The notes beneath the pieces are model-generated. The model had not been told where the DNA came from. It made no database searches and worked only from the letters and a program-made list of their open reading frames with translations. The translations under genes and the position numbers were made by a program. A DNA stretch of 64,000 bases from Streptacidiphilus albus JL83 (lineage in GTDB: Bacteria > Actinomycetota > Actinomycetes > Streptomycetales > Streptomycetaceae). The stretch is taken from NCBI RefSeq assembly GCF_000744705.1, contig NZ_JQML01000001.1:5404017-5468016 (forward strand), in the 5' to 3' direction. Below, one piece after another: positions 17,520-26,900 of the stretch; position 1 is the first letter of the stretch; each line of letters opens with the position of its first letter.

Positions 17520-17630
17520 TGCTCAGGCACGTGCCTGGGCATGAGCGTGCCTGGGCATGTGCGTGCCTGGGCATGTGCGTGCCCGAGCACGATGCGTGCC
17601 TGAGCGCGTGCGTGCCTCGGCACGTGAGCG
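17520..17630. repeat. Imperfect 16-bp tandem repeat array
   Basis: About six copies of GTGCCTGGGCATGTGC-like units, with drift to GTGCCCGAGCACGATGC and GTGCCTCGGCACGTGAGC, follow directly after hemL. Each unit is itself partly palindromic. Confidence 0.8.
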
Positions 17631-17742
17631 TCCGACGGTGTCGCCCGGCCCCCGGTTCGGGGGCTGGGCGATACTTGCTGGCGTCGCCGCCTCCCCGCGC
17701 GCGGCAGCCGTCTCCCCCGTGCAGTCCGAAGGAGCAGTCCAG

Positions 17743-18441
17743 GTGAGCAGCCGAACCGACTCAGCGAGCGACGTCACCGTCGTCCACCTCATGCGGCACG
17801 GCGAGGTGCACAACCCGGAGGGTGTGCTCTACGGGCGGCTGCCCGACTTCCACCTGTCCGAGCTGGGCAAGGAGATGGCCGAGCGGGTGGCGGACCATCT
17901 GAGCGGGCGTGACATCACCCATGTCGTGGCGTCACCGCTGGAGCGCGCCCAGGAGACGGCCGCGCCGATCTCCGCCTCGCACGGGCTGTCCACGGCGGTG
18001 GACGAGCGGCTGATCGAGGCCGAGAACATCTTCCAGGGCAAGACCTTCGGCGTCGGCGACGGCTCGCTGCGCAACCCGGCGTACTGGAAGTACCTGACCA
18101 ACCCGTTCCGCCCGTCCTGGGGGGAGCCGTACATCGAGCAGGCCGTCCGGATGATGGGCGCGCTCAATGCGGCGCGGGACGCGGCGCGCGGGCACGAGGC
18201 CGTCTGCGTCAGCCACCAGCTGCCGGTCTGGGTGGCCCGGTCCTTCGTCGAGCGCCGCCGGCTCTGGCACGACCCGCGCAAGCGGCAGTGCTCCCTGGCC
18301 AGCCTGACCACTTTCACGTACCACGGGGACAAGATCGTATCGATCGGCTACAGCGAACCCGCGCGTGATCTGCTGCCCGCCCACCTGACCGGCAAGGGCC
18401 GGAAGGGCGACGCCCCGGTCGCCAAGAGCTTCGGCGCCTGA
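17743..18441 (+). CDS. Histidine phosphatase family protein (phosphoglycerate mutase-like)
   Basis: The protein has 232 residues. The family signature LMRHGEVHNPEGVLYGRLPD (residues 14-33) has the catalytic RHG. Other conserved residues are in VVASPLERAQETAAPI (second Arg) and VCVSHQLPVWVARSF (second His). The substrate is not defined; such proteins in this locus are annotated as phosphoglycerate mutase but lack firm evidence for it. GTG 17743 is chosen because AAGGAG lies 8 bp before it. It stands directly before the cytochrome c biogenesis operon, an arrangement conserved in streptomycetes. Confidence 0.88.
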   Translation: MSSRTDSASDVTVVHLMRHGEVHNPEGVLYGRLPDFHLSELGKEMAERVADHLSGRDITHVVASPLERAQETAAPISASHGLSTAVDERLIEAENIFQGKTFGVGDGSLRNPAYWKYLTNPFRPSWGEPYIEQAVRMMGALNAARDAARGHEAVCVSHQLPVWVARSFVERRRLWHDPRKRQCSLASLTTFTYHGDKIVSIGYSEPARDLLPAHLTGKGRKGDAPVAKSFGA

Positions 18442-18455
18442 CGGTCTGTTCGAAT

Positions 18456-18493
18456 CCGTGTCGTGGCAGGTCAGCGTGGTTGCCGCGACACGG
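18456..18493. terminator. Possible weak hairpin between the phosphatase and resA-like genes
   Basis: CCGTGTCG and CGACACGG form an 8-bp stem over a 22-nt loop, 15 bp after the phosphatase stop. The loop is long, so termination is uncertain. Confidence 0.35.
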
Positions 18494-18541
18494 CGGCGGG
18501 GCCGGTGAAACCCCTCAAAACACCCATGCGAAACTCTTCAC

Positions 18542-19225
18542 ATGCGCCCCCGCCTGACCTCCCGCCCGGCAGAGCAGCTTGCCGAGCACCCGGTAGAACC
18601 CCCGGCCGAGCACTCGGCCCCCCGTCGCGCCGCCCGGCCGGGCGCACGTTCAGTGATCGCCGCCGTTGCCGTCGCGTCGGCGCTGGTGCTCTCCGGCTGC
18701 TCCTCGTCGGGCGGCGGCTCCAGCGACGGTGCCAACACCTCGTTCGTCCAGGGCACGGGAGAGATCTCCACTGCGGCGGTCGGCCACCGGGGCGATCCGA
18801 TCGACCTGACCGGCAACGACCTCGACGGGAAGTCGCTCAGCCTCTCCTCGTACCGGGGCAAGGTCGTGGTCATCAACGTCTGGGGCTCCTGGTGCGCGCC
18901 CTGCCAGGCCGAGGCCGCGGACTTCGAGACGGTCTACAAGCAGTACCAGGGCAAGGGGGTGCAGTTCATCGGCATCGACACCCGTGACCTGCAGACCGCC
19001 GCCGCGCAGGCCTTCGTCACCAGCCACGGACTGACCTACCCGAGCCTGTACGACCCGGACGGCGAGCTGCTGCTCAAGTTCCCGGTCGGCAGCCTCAACC
19101 CGCAGGCCATCCCGTCCACGCTGGTGCTCGACCGCTCCGGCCGGATCGCGGTACGGGCCCTGGAGCCGCTGCTCGCGGACCAGCTCTCCAAGATCATCGC
19201 GCCGGTGCTCGCGGAGAAGTCGTGA
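18542..19225 (+). CDS. ResA/TlpA-like thiol-disulfide lipoprotein
   Basis: The 227-residue protein has a long basic N-region, a hydrophobic stretch and the lipobox VLSGC (Cys at about residue 53), so it is a membrane-anchored extracytoplasmic lipoprotein. The thioredoxin domain carries NVWGSWCAPCQAEAADF (CxxC active site WCAPC) and the cis-Pro in NPQAIPSTLVLD. ResA relatives reduce apocytochrome c heme-binding cysteines in System II. Its stop overlaps the GTG of the CcdA gene by 4 bp, so the pair is co-translated; CcdA would supply its electrons. Confidence 0.93.
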   Translation: MRPRLTSRPAEQLAEHPVEPPAEHSAPRRAARPGARSVIAAVAVASALVLSGCSSSGGGSSDGANTSFVQGTGEISTAAVGHRGDPIDLTGNDLDGKSLSLSSYRGKVVVINVWGSWCAPCQAEAADFETVYKQYQGKGVQFIGIDTRDLQTAAAQAFVTSHGLTYPSLYDPDGELLLKFPVGSLNPQAIPSTLVLDRSGRIAVRALEPLLADQLSKIIAPVLAEKS

Positions 19226-20022
19226 CCCCAGGCGCTGCCCCCGGCCTCGGCACCAGCACCCTGCTCGCTCTGAACGACAGCGGGACCGTGCTGCACGGTG
19301 CGCTGATACTGGCGGTCCCGGTGGCCCTGCTCGGCGGCCTGGCCTCTTTCTTCTCCCCCTGCGTCCTGCCGCTGGTACCCGGTTACCTCACCTATGTCAC
19401 CGGCTTCTCCGCGGTGGACCTCGCCGACGCCGAGGGGCGGCGGCGCGGACGACTGCTCCTCGGCTCCCTGCTCTTCGTGCTCGGCTTCACCGCCGTCTTC
19501 GTCTCCGGCGGCGCCCTGTTCGGCTACTTCGGCAGCACCCTGCAGCAGCACCAGCGGGTGATCTCGGAGGTGTCCGGGGTGCTCACCATCGCCATGGGCC
19601 TGGCCTTCATGGGCTTCATGCCCGGCTTCACCCAGCGGGAGCTGCGCAGCCACCGCCGGCCCGTGGTCGGCCTGCTGGGCGCCCCGCTGCTCGGCGTGGT
19701 CTTCGGCATCGGCTGGACGCCGTGCATCGGACCGACGCTGGCCGCGGTCCAGTTCCTGGCCTGGAACCAGGCCAGCGCCGGCCGCGGCGCCTTCCTCACC
19801 GCGATGTACTGCCTGGGCCTGGGCGTGCCGTTCGTCATCGCCGCGCTGGCCTTCCGCCGCGCCCTCGGCGCCTTCGGCTGGGTCAAGCGGCACTACCAGC
19901 TGGTGACCCGGATCGGCGGCGGGATGCTGGTCCTGGTCGGCCTCTTGCTTCTTACGGGGTGGTGGGGCGAGCTGGTGTACCAGCTGAAGCTCTGGTTCCC
20001 CAACACCACGTTGGGAATCTGA
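19222..20022 (+). CDS. ccdA: CcdA-type cytochrome c biogenesis protein (DsbD membrane domain family)
   Basis: The 266-residue integral membrane protein has about six hydrophobic segments. The conserved pair of intramembrane cysteines is visible: FFSPCVLPLVPGYLTYVTGF in the first segment and GWTPCIGPTLAAV in the fourth. CcdA passes reducing power from cytoplasmic thioredoxin to ResA on the outside. The GTG start overlaps the resA-like stop and the resB gene begins 3 bp after its stop. Confidence 0.95.
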   Translation: MTPGAAPGLGTSTLLALNDSGTVLHGALILAVPVALLGGLASFFSPCVLPLVPGYLTYVTGFSAVDLADAEGRRRGRLLLGSLLFVLGFTAVFVSGGALFGYFGSTLQQHQRVISEVSGVLTIAMGLAFMGFMPGFTQRELRSHRRPVVGLLGAPLLGVVFGIGWTPCIGPTLAAVQFLAWNQASAGRGAFLTAMYCLGLGVPFVIAALAFRRALGAFGWVKRHYQLVTRIGGGMLVLVGLLLLTGWWGELVYQLKLWFPNTTLGI

Positions 20023-20025
20023 TTC

Positions 20026-21852
20026 ATGAGTGACACGCCTGTGAGCGACGACCGCGAGGAGACCGCCGTGGCGGCCGCGCCGGACAGTGCCGACAGCGCG
20101 GAGCAGCACGAGCTCGCCGCCGCCGAGCGGCTGACCAGTGCCCCGCGCGAGGAGTCCGCCGACGGCGACGGCGCCGAGGTCGCCGGCATCGGCCTGGTCG
20201 GCTGGCTGCGCTGGGGCTGGCGGCAGCTGACCTCCATGCGCACCGCGCTGATGCTGCTGTTCCTGCTGTCGCTGGCGGCGGTGCCCGGCTCGCTGGTGCC
20301 GCAGACCTCGGCCAGCCAGCTCAACGTGGACAACTTCCACGCCAACCACAAGGTGCTGGCGCCGATCTTCGACAAGCTGCAGATGTTCGACGTCTACGGC
20401 TCGTTCTGGTTCTCCGCGATCTACCTGCTGCTCTTCATCTCGCTGGTGGGCTGCATCGTCCCGCGCACCTGGCAGTTCGTCGGCGTGCTGCGGGCGCAGC
20501 CGCCGACGGCGCCCCGGCACCTGGTCCGGCTCCCGGTCTACGCGACCTGGCGCACCAGCGCCGACGCCGACCGCGTCCTGGACGCCGCCGACGGCCTGCT
20601 GCGCAAGCGCCGCTTCCGCTCCTCCCGCTCCGGCGGCGGGAACTCGGTGGCCTCGGAGAAGGGCTACCTGCGCGAGGTCGGCAACCTGCTCTTCCACGTC
20701 TCGCTGATCGCGATGCTGATGGCCTTCGCCGCGACCAAGCTGTTCGGCGGCATGGGCACGGTCGTGGTGGTCGAGGGCTACGGCTTCTCCAACAACGTCA
20801 CCCAGTACGACGACTTCATGCCGAGCGCCTTCTACACGGCGAACAGCCTGGACCCGTTCGGCTTCACCCTGGACAACTTCGACGCCACCTACCAGACCAG
20901 CGGCGACCAGAAGGGCACGGCGCGCACCTACGCCGCGCACATCTCCTACTGGACCGGCAGCAACGCGAACCGCAAGACCAACGGCACCATCGAGGTCAAC
21001 CACCCGCTGAAGATCGGTGGCAGCAACGTCTACCTGACCGCGCACGGCTACGCACCGGTCATCCAGGTGACCAACGCCAAGGGCCAGGTCATCTTCAACG
21101 GTCCGACGCCCTGCCTGCCGCAGGACGCGAACATCACCTCGCTCTGCGCGATCAAGGTGACCGACGGCTACGCCGACAAGACCGGCAAGGCCACCCAGCT
21201 CGGGTTCTCCGGGATCTTCGCGCCCACCGCCGTGATCGACCCGGTCAACGGCCCCCACTCGTCCTTCCCGGCGATGGAGGACCCGGGCCTGTTCATCACC
21301 GGCTACGTGGGCGACCTCGGCATCAACTCCGGCATCCCGCAGAGCGTCTACTCGCTCGACCTGAGCCACATGACGCAGCTGAAGGTGGACGGTCAGCTCT
21401 GGAAGGCGTCGCTGCACCCGAGCCAGGGCATCAAGCTGCCCGACGGCGGCACGGTCACCTTCGCCGGGGTCAAGCAGTGGGCCAACTTCACCATCTCGCA
21501 CAACCCCGGCACCGAGGCCGCGCTGGTCAGCTCGGTGCTCGCGATCCTCGGCCTGATCGGCTCGCTGTTCATCCAGCGCCGCCGGATCTGGGTCCGCGCG
21601 GTCACCAACCCGGACGGCACCACCACGATCGAGCTGGCCGGCCTCGCCCGCAGCGAGTCCGCCCGGGTCGCGGAGGAGCTGGCGGAGATCGCCCTGCTCC
21701 TCCAGGAAGCCGCACCGGCCGACGTGGCCGCCGACGACTCCGACGGTTCCGACGATGAAGTCGCCGCCGACGACCAGGAAGCCGACACGGCCGACGAAGA
21801 CGACGCACGCACCGACGCCCCCCTCGCCGATCTCACCTCCAGCAAGGACTGA
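20026..21852 (+). CDS. resB: ResB-family cytochrome c biogenesis protein
   Basis: The 608-residue protein matches ResB (Ccs1): three N-terminal hydrophobic segments (MLLFLLSLAAVPGSLVP; FWFSAIYLLLFISLVGCIVP; LFHVSLIAMLMAFAATKLF), a large extracytoplasmic domain, and a fourth segment near residue 510 (VSSVLAILGLIGSLF). ResB with CcsA/CcsB forms the heme export and ligation machine of System II. The C-terminal ~70 residues are an acidic, Asp/Glu-rich tail (DSDGSDDEVAADDQEAD), as often in actinomycete homologues. Confidence 0.94.
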   Translation: MSDTPVSDDREETAVAAAPDSADSAEQHELAAAERLTSAPREESADGDGAEVAGIGLVGWLRWGWRQLTSMRTALMLLFLLSLAAVPGSLVPQTSASQLNVDNFHANHKVLAPIFDKLQMFDVYGSFWFSAIYLLLFISLVGCIVPRTWQFVGVLRAQPPTAPRHLVRLPVYATWRTSADADRVLDAADGLLRKRRFRSSRSGGGNSVASEKGYLREVGNLLFHVSLIAMLMAFAATKLFGGMGTVVVVEGYGFSNNVTQYDDFMPSAFYTANSLDPFGFTLDNFDATYQTSGDQKGTARTYAAHISYWTGSNANRKTNGTIEVNHPLKIGGSNVYLTAHGYAPVIQVTNAKGQVIFNGPTPCLPQDANITSLCAIKVTDGYADKTGKATQLGFSGIFAPTAVIDPVNGPHSSFPAMEDPGLFITGYVGDLGINSGIPQSVYSLDLSHMTQLKVDGQLWKASLHPSQGIKLPDGGTVTFAGVKQWANFTISHNPGTEAALVSSVLAILGLIGSLFIQRRRIWVRAVTNPDGTTTIELAGLARSESARVAEELAEIALLLQEAAPADVAADDSDGSDDEVAADDQEADTADEDDARTDAPLADLTSSKD

Positions 21853-21858
21853 CCGAGC

Positions 21859-23022
21859 GTGAACCTCGCAGCAGCGGCGATCAACACCAACCTCGCCCAC
21901 ATCTCCAACGTCCTGATCTACTCCTCGATGGCGGTCTACCTCCTCGCCTTCCTGGCCTTCACCGCCGAGTGGACCTTCGGCGGTCGCAGCCGGATCGGTC
22001 GGCAGGCCAACGAGCTGACGGCCACCCCCGGCGTCACCATGGCCGACTCGGTGGCCTCCGCGGTCGCCTCGGCCGAGCTGGTCACCACGACCGCCGCGCC
22101 CACGGTGGCGGTCACCGTGACCGGTGCGGGCGGCCGGACGTCGACGCTGACCCGGACCGTGGCGGCCAAGGCCGGCAATGTCGACATCGTCACCCGCAGC
22201 GACGCCGCTCCGCCGGTCGACGGCGTGGGCGCGGCCGGCGGCGACGACAAGGCCGACCGGATCGGCCGCATCGCCGTCGCGATGACCACCCTCGGCGGGC
22301 TGCTCCAGCTCGGCGGCGTGATCGCCCGCGGCGTCTCCGCGGGGCGGCCCCCGTGGGGCAACCTCTACGAGTTCACCTGCGCGCTGACCCTGGTCGCGGT
22401 GATCGTCTTCCTCGGTCTGCTGTTCTCCGGCAAGGACGTCCGCTGGCTCGGCCTGCTGCTCACCTTCGGCGTGCTGCTCGGCCTCGGCCTCGCGGTCACC
22501 GTCCTCTACACGGCCTCCGAACAGCTGGTTCCGGCGCTGCACTCGTACTGGCTGTGGATCCACGTCTCGGGCGCGATGATCTGCGGCGGCGCGCTCTACG
22601 CGGGCGCGATCGTCACGATCATGTACCTCTGCAAGGACTACTACGAGGCCGCCGTCCGCGAGGGCCGCGCCAAGGACGGCCGCTGGTCGGACATCTGCGC
22701 ACGGATGCCCTCCGCGGCCAGCCTGGACAAGCTGTCCTACCGGATCAACGCGCTGACCTTCCCGCTGTGGACCTTCACCATCATCGCGGGCGCGATCTGG
22801 GCCGAGGCCGCGTGGGGCCACTACTGGCAGTGGGACCCCACCGAGACCTGGGCCTTCATCACCTGGGTCGGCTACGCCTGCTACCTCCACGCCCGCGCCA
22901 CGGCTGGCTGGAAGGGCCGCAAGGCCGCCTGGCTGGTGCTGATCGCCTTCTCCTGCTTCCTGTTCAACTCGTACGGCGTCAGCATCTTCATCAACGGCGT
23001 CCACTCGTACGCGGGGCTGTAG
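21859..23022 (+). CDS. ccsB: CcsA/CcsB-family cytochrome c heme ligase subunit
   Basis: The 387-residue membrane protein has the WWD heme-handling motif WGHYWQWDPTETWAFITW near residue 320, with flanking conserved His in LHSYWLWIHVSGAM and YLHARATAG. An inserted, low-complexity segment of ~100 residues (22010-22250, Ala/Thr/Val-rich then Asp-rich) separates the first transmembrane segment from the rest and is longer than in many homologues. Together with ResB it delivers heme to apocytochromes. It starts at GTG 21859, 6 bp after resB, and ends the operon. Confidence 0.94.
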   Translation: MNLAAAAINTNLAHISNVLIYSSMAVYLLAFLAFTAEWTFGGRSRIGRQANELTATPGVTMADSVASAVASAELVTTTAAPTVAVTVTGAGGRTSTLTRTVAAKAGNVDIVTRSDAAPPVDGVGAAGGDDKADRIGRIAVAMTTLGGLLQLGGVIARGVSAGRPPWGNLYEFTCALTLVAVIVFLGLLFSGKDVRWLGLLLTFGVLLGLGLAVTVLYTASEQLVPALHSYWLWIHVSGAMICGGALYAGAIVTIMYLCKDYYEAAVREGRAKDGRWSDICARMPSAASLDKLSYRINALTFPLWTFTIIAGAIWAEAAWGHYWQWDPTETWAFITWVGYACYLHARATAGWKGRKAAWLVLIAFSCFLFNSYGVSIFINGVHSYAGL

Positions 23023-23113
23023 CCGGGAGGGTGCGGCGGCCGGGGGTCCGGGGGGCGCCCCCCGGGGGGTTGGAGCATCAACGGCGTCCACTCGTACGCG
23101 GGGCTCTAGCCGG
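22990..23113. repeat. 37-bp direct repeat of the ccsB 3' end flanking a GC palindrome
   Basis: 22990-23026 (last codons and stop of ccsB) recurs at 23077-23113 with one mismatch, which changes CTGTAG to CTCTAG. Between them is an 18-bp perfect palindrome (23048-23065, CCGGGGGGCGCCCCCCGG). Confidence 0.85.
23048..23065. terminator. GC-rich palindrome downstream of ccsB
   Basis: CCGGGGGGCGCCCCCCGG is a perfect 18-bp palindrome about 25 bp after the ccsB stop and may help end the operon transcript. Confidence 0.4.
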
Positions 23114-23151
23114 CGCCAGGGGCGCGCGGAAGCTCCGGGGGAGCGCGCGGA

Positions 23152-23185
23152 TCAGGGGTCACTCCACCATTGGAGTGACCCCTGA
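23152..23185. terminator. Perfect 15-bp hairpin between ccsB and the Uma2 gene
   Basis: TCAGGGGTCACTCCA (23152-23166) pairs exactly with 23171-23185 over a CCAT loop. It could terminate the ccs operon or serve as an operator for the following gene. Confidence 0.6.
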
Positions 23186-23286
23186 CGCATTGGGCCGTTG
23201 GAGAAGGTGTCCATCCGTCGTATCGCATGCCTATCGTGGGTGGTATGGCGGAGCGAACCGAGAACGACCGTGGAGAGGGGGACGCC

Positions 23287-23871
23287 ATGGCGATTGCCGC
23301 GACCGAGCGCCCTGACAGCTCTCAGAGTCTTGCCGAGGATCGGGACGAGGTACTGTCCGCTTTCCTGGAGCTCGATGTGCCTGAGGGCTATCGCGCCGAA
23401 CTGATCGAGGGTGAGATCGTCGTGACCCCGCCGCCCGATGGTAGCCACGAGGGATATGTCGGCAAAGTGGTGCGACAGCTGATCCGTGGAACTGCTGCCG
23501 AGATCTACACGGCTGGAAACAAAGGCCTGGTGACTCCACTTGGTCACTTCATCCCAGACTGCTCCGTTGGCATGGTCGGTGTCTTCGAGGCCATGGGCCC
23601 CTGGGCCCGGCCCGATGGCGTGCTGATGGTGGTCGAGGTGACCTCCAGCCGCCCGGAGAAGGACCGGGACGCCAAGCGTCGCGGCTACGCCGCCGCCGGC
23701 ATCCCGCTCTACCTGCTGGTGGACCGCTCCCAGGGCACGGTCACCCTCTTCGCGGACCCCCGGAAGCCGGAGGAGCAGGACTACCTCACCGTCACCCGCG
23801 TTCCCTTCGGAAAGCCGCTCGACCTGCCGGAGCCCTTCGCCTTCGCGCTGGACACCGCCGTCTTCGACTGA
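23287..23871 (+). CDS. Uma2-family (PD-(D/E)XK-like) protein
   Basis: About 194 residues. The Uma2 fold is recognisable by LDVPEGYRAELIEGEIVVTP, the Asp in FIPDCSVGM, and the catalytic-type VVEVTSSRPEKDRDAKRRGY with YAAAGIPLYLLVD (E-x-K-like pattern). Uma2 proteins are very numerous in streptomycetes and are predicted restriction-endonuclease-like, but their targets are unknown. ATG 23287 is preferred because GAGAGGGGG lies 6 bp upstream; ATG 23245 or 23227 would add up to 20 residues. It stands alone. Confidence 0.85.
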   Translation: MAIAATERPDSSQSLAEDRDEVLSAFLELDVPEGYRAELIEGEIVVTPPPDGSHEGYVGKVVRQLIRGTAAEIYTAGNKGLVTPLGHFIPDCSVGMVGVFEAMGPWARPDGVLMVVEVTSSRPEKDRDAKRRGYAAAGIPLYLLVDRSQGTVTLFADPRKPEEQDYLTVTRVPFGKPLDLPEPFAFALDTAVFD

Positions 23872-23980
23872 CCCGGACGGCCGCGTGGCGTCGGCTGTCA
23901 GTGCGGGCAGGGAGAATGTGCCCCGTACTACCTCGCCGCCCTCATCGGTGAGGTGACCGACTTGCGGGGAGACGACGGCC

Positions 23981-26900
23981 ATGGATGCTCGGAACGTGGG
24001 CGACGCGGCGGGTGCCGCCGGAGCGACGGACCCGTTCGGAACGGCTGGTCTGCGACAGCGGGTCCTGGCGGCCTGGGCCGCCTCGCCGACCCGCTTCCGC
24101 GAGGACGCCAACGCCGAGGAGGAGCTCGCCCTCGGCGGCTACCGCGACCGGCTGGTGGTCGAGCTGGCGCAGAACGCCGCCGACGCCGCCGCCCGCGCGG
24201 GCGTCCCCGGGCGACTGCGGCTGACCCTGCGCGAGGGCGTGCTCTGCGCCGCCAACACCGGCTCGCCGCTGGACGCCGAAGGCGTCGAGTCGCTGTCCAC
24301 GCTGCGCGCCTCCTCCAAGCGGGAGGAGGCCGGCGAGGGCGCGGTCGGCCGCTTCGGCGTCGGTTTCGCCGCCGTCCTGGCCGTCTCGGACGAGCCCGCC
24401 GTGATCGGCCTGCCCGGCGGCGTCCGCTGGTCGTTGGCCGAGGCCCGCGCCCTGGCCGCCGAACAGCCCGCGCTGGCGGAGGAACTGCGCCGCCGGGACG
24501 GCCATGTGCCGCTGCTCCGGCTGCCGCTGCCCGCCGAGGGCGCACCCCCGGCGGGCTACGACACCGTCGTCGTCCTGCCGCTGCGGGACGCCGCCGCCGA
24601 GGACCTGGCCCGTCGGCTGCTGGACGAGATCGACGACGCGCTGCTGCTCACCCTGCCCGGCCTGACCGAGGTCGTGGTCGAGCAGCAGAACGGCGCGCTG
24701 AGCCGCACCCTGACGCGCCGTGAGGAGGAGCCGGCGCACGACCTGGCCGGGCCCGCCACCGTGGTCGTCGCCGACGAGTCCGGCGAGCGCCGCTGGCAGG
24801 TCGCCTCGGCCGGCGGCGAGCTCGCCGCCGAGCTGCTGCGGGACCGCACGGTCGAGGAGCGGCACCGTCCGCACTGGTCGGTGACCTGGGCGGTGAACGA
24901 GTCCGGCGCCGCCGAGGCCTCCGGCGCGACCGCCGTCGTCCATGCGCCGACCCCCACCGACGAGCCGCTGGGCGTCCCCGCGCTGCTGGTCGCCTCCTTC
25001 CCGCTGGACTCGACGCGCCGTCACATCGCGCCGGGGCCGCTGACCGACTTCCTGGTCGAGCAGGCCGCCGACGTCTACGCCGCACTGCTGCGGCAGCGCG
25101 GCGGCGACCTCGCCAACCTGCGGCTGGTCCCCGGTCCGCTGGGCCGGGGCGAGCTGGACGGACAGCTGCGGCGGGCGATCCTGCAGCGGCTGCCCGACGT
25201 CCCGTTCCTGCCCGCCGCCGAGGGCGGGGCCGCGCTGCGCCCGCGCGACGCGGTGCTGCTGGAGGAGGCCGACCCGTCGATCGTCCGCGCCGTCGGCGAG
25301 GTGCTGCCCGGTCTGCTGCCGGCCGGTCTGGACCGCCGGACGGAGCTGCGCACCCTCGGCGTCCGTCGGCTGGCACTGGCCGAGACCGTCGACCAGCTCG
25401 CCAACCTCGACCGCGAGCCCGCCTGGTGGCGCGGCCTGTACCAGGCCCTGCTCGGCGCGGACCGGGACGCCCTGGGCGCCCTGCCGGTCCCGCTCGCCGA
25501 CGGCCGCAAGGTCACCGGCCCGCGCCGGGTCCTGGTCCCCGGCGAGGCCTCCGGCGACGCCGCCGTGTCCGCAGAGGACTTGGCCCTGCTGGGCCTGCGG
25601 CTGGTCCACCCCGAGGCCGCCCACCCGCTGCTGGAGAAGCTCGGCGCGGGCGTCGCCACCCCGGCCGGCGTCCTGGAGACGCCGGAGCTGCGCGCCGCCG
25701 TGCTCCGCAGCGTCGACCTGGACGACCAGGACGAGGCCGAGGAGATCGCCGAGGCGGTGCTGCGCATCGTCCGGGCGGCCGGGGTCACGGCCGGACCCGG
25801 CGCGGGGGAGTACCCGTGGCTGGCCTGGCTCGCGCTGCCCGACGAGGAGGGCGAACTCGTCGCCGCCGGCGAGCTGGTGCTGCCCGGCAGCCCGCTGGCC
25901 GCCGTGGTCGACGAGGACGACGCCGTCTTCCTGGACGAGGACTGGGCCGAACGCTGGGGCCCGGAGGTGCTCCGCGCCGTCGGCGTCGGCAACAGCCTGG
26001 GACTGGTGCGGGCCGAGGAGGTCGTGCTCGACCCGGACGACCTGGAGCGGCTCGACCCCACCGCCGCACCCGACCGCGCCGCCGGCGGCGAGCCGCGCGG
26101 CCTGCTGGACGAGGCCCCGGAGGGCTTCGCTGACTGGGCCGAGGAGATCGCCGACCGGCTCAAGTCCGAGGCCGACGACCGCGAGGACGCCGGCGGCCAC
26201 CGGGACGACCACCCCGACGTCCCGCCGGTCGCCGCCGAGCTGCTGGCCGTCCGCGACCTGGACCTGGTCGACGACGATGCCTGGGCCCGGGCGCTGGCCC
26301 TGCTGGCGGTGCCGCCGCTGCGCGAGGCCGTGGTCAACCCGGTCCGGCTGCTGCTGCCGGACGGCAGCTCAACCGAGGTCCCCTCCTACACCGCCTGGTG
26401 GCTGCGCGACCACCCGGTGCTGGACGGCCGCCGTCCGGCCGGGCTGCGTGCGGCCGGCGCCGACCCGCTGCTGCGCGGCCTGTACCCGGAGGCCCGGACC
26501 GGCTTGGACGAGGTCTTCCTGCACGCCCTCGGCGTCCGCACCACCCTGGCGGCGCTGCTCGCCGAGAGCGACGGACCGGACGAGCTGCTCTACCGGATGG
26601 GCGACCCGGACTGCGAGCTGTCGCACCGTCAGCTGCACGGCATCTACACCGCGCTGGCCGGAGTGGCGCTGGAGCGCGTCGCCCTGCCGGAGGAGGTCCG
26701 CGCGCTGCCCCCGATGGACCCGGAGACCCGCCGCCGTCCGGCGCACACCGTGGTCGTCGACGTCGCGGACGCGGTCGTCGCCGACGCGCCCGACCTGGTG
26801 CAGCTGCTGGACGACTACGCGCTGATCACGGTCGCCCCGGCGCTGGCCGCCGCCCTCGCCGAGCGGCTGCACGTCTCGCTCGCCAGCGAGGTGGCCGGCG

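Noticed and set aside
19036-23091. 1351-residue open frame on the minus strand
   Set aside because: It is the antisense shadow of the cytochrome c biogenesis operon; composition is Gly/Arg/Asp/Val low-complexity without motifs.
23942-26212. 756-residue minus-strand open frame
   Set aside because: Antisense of the sacsin-like ATPase gene, where GC3 bias keeps the opposite frame open.
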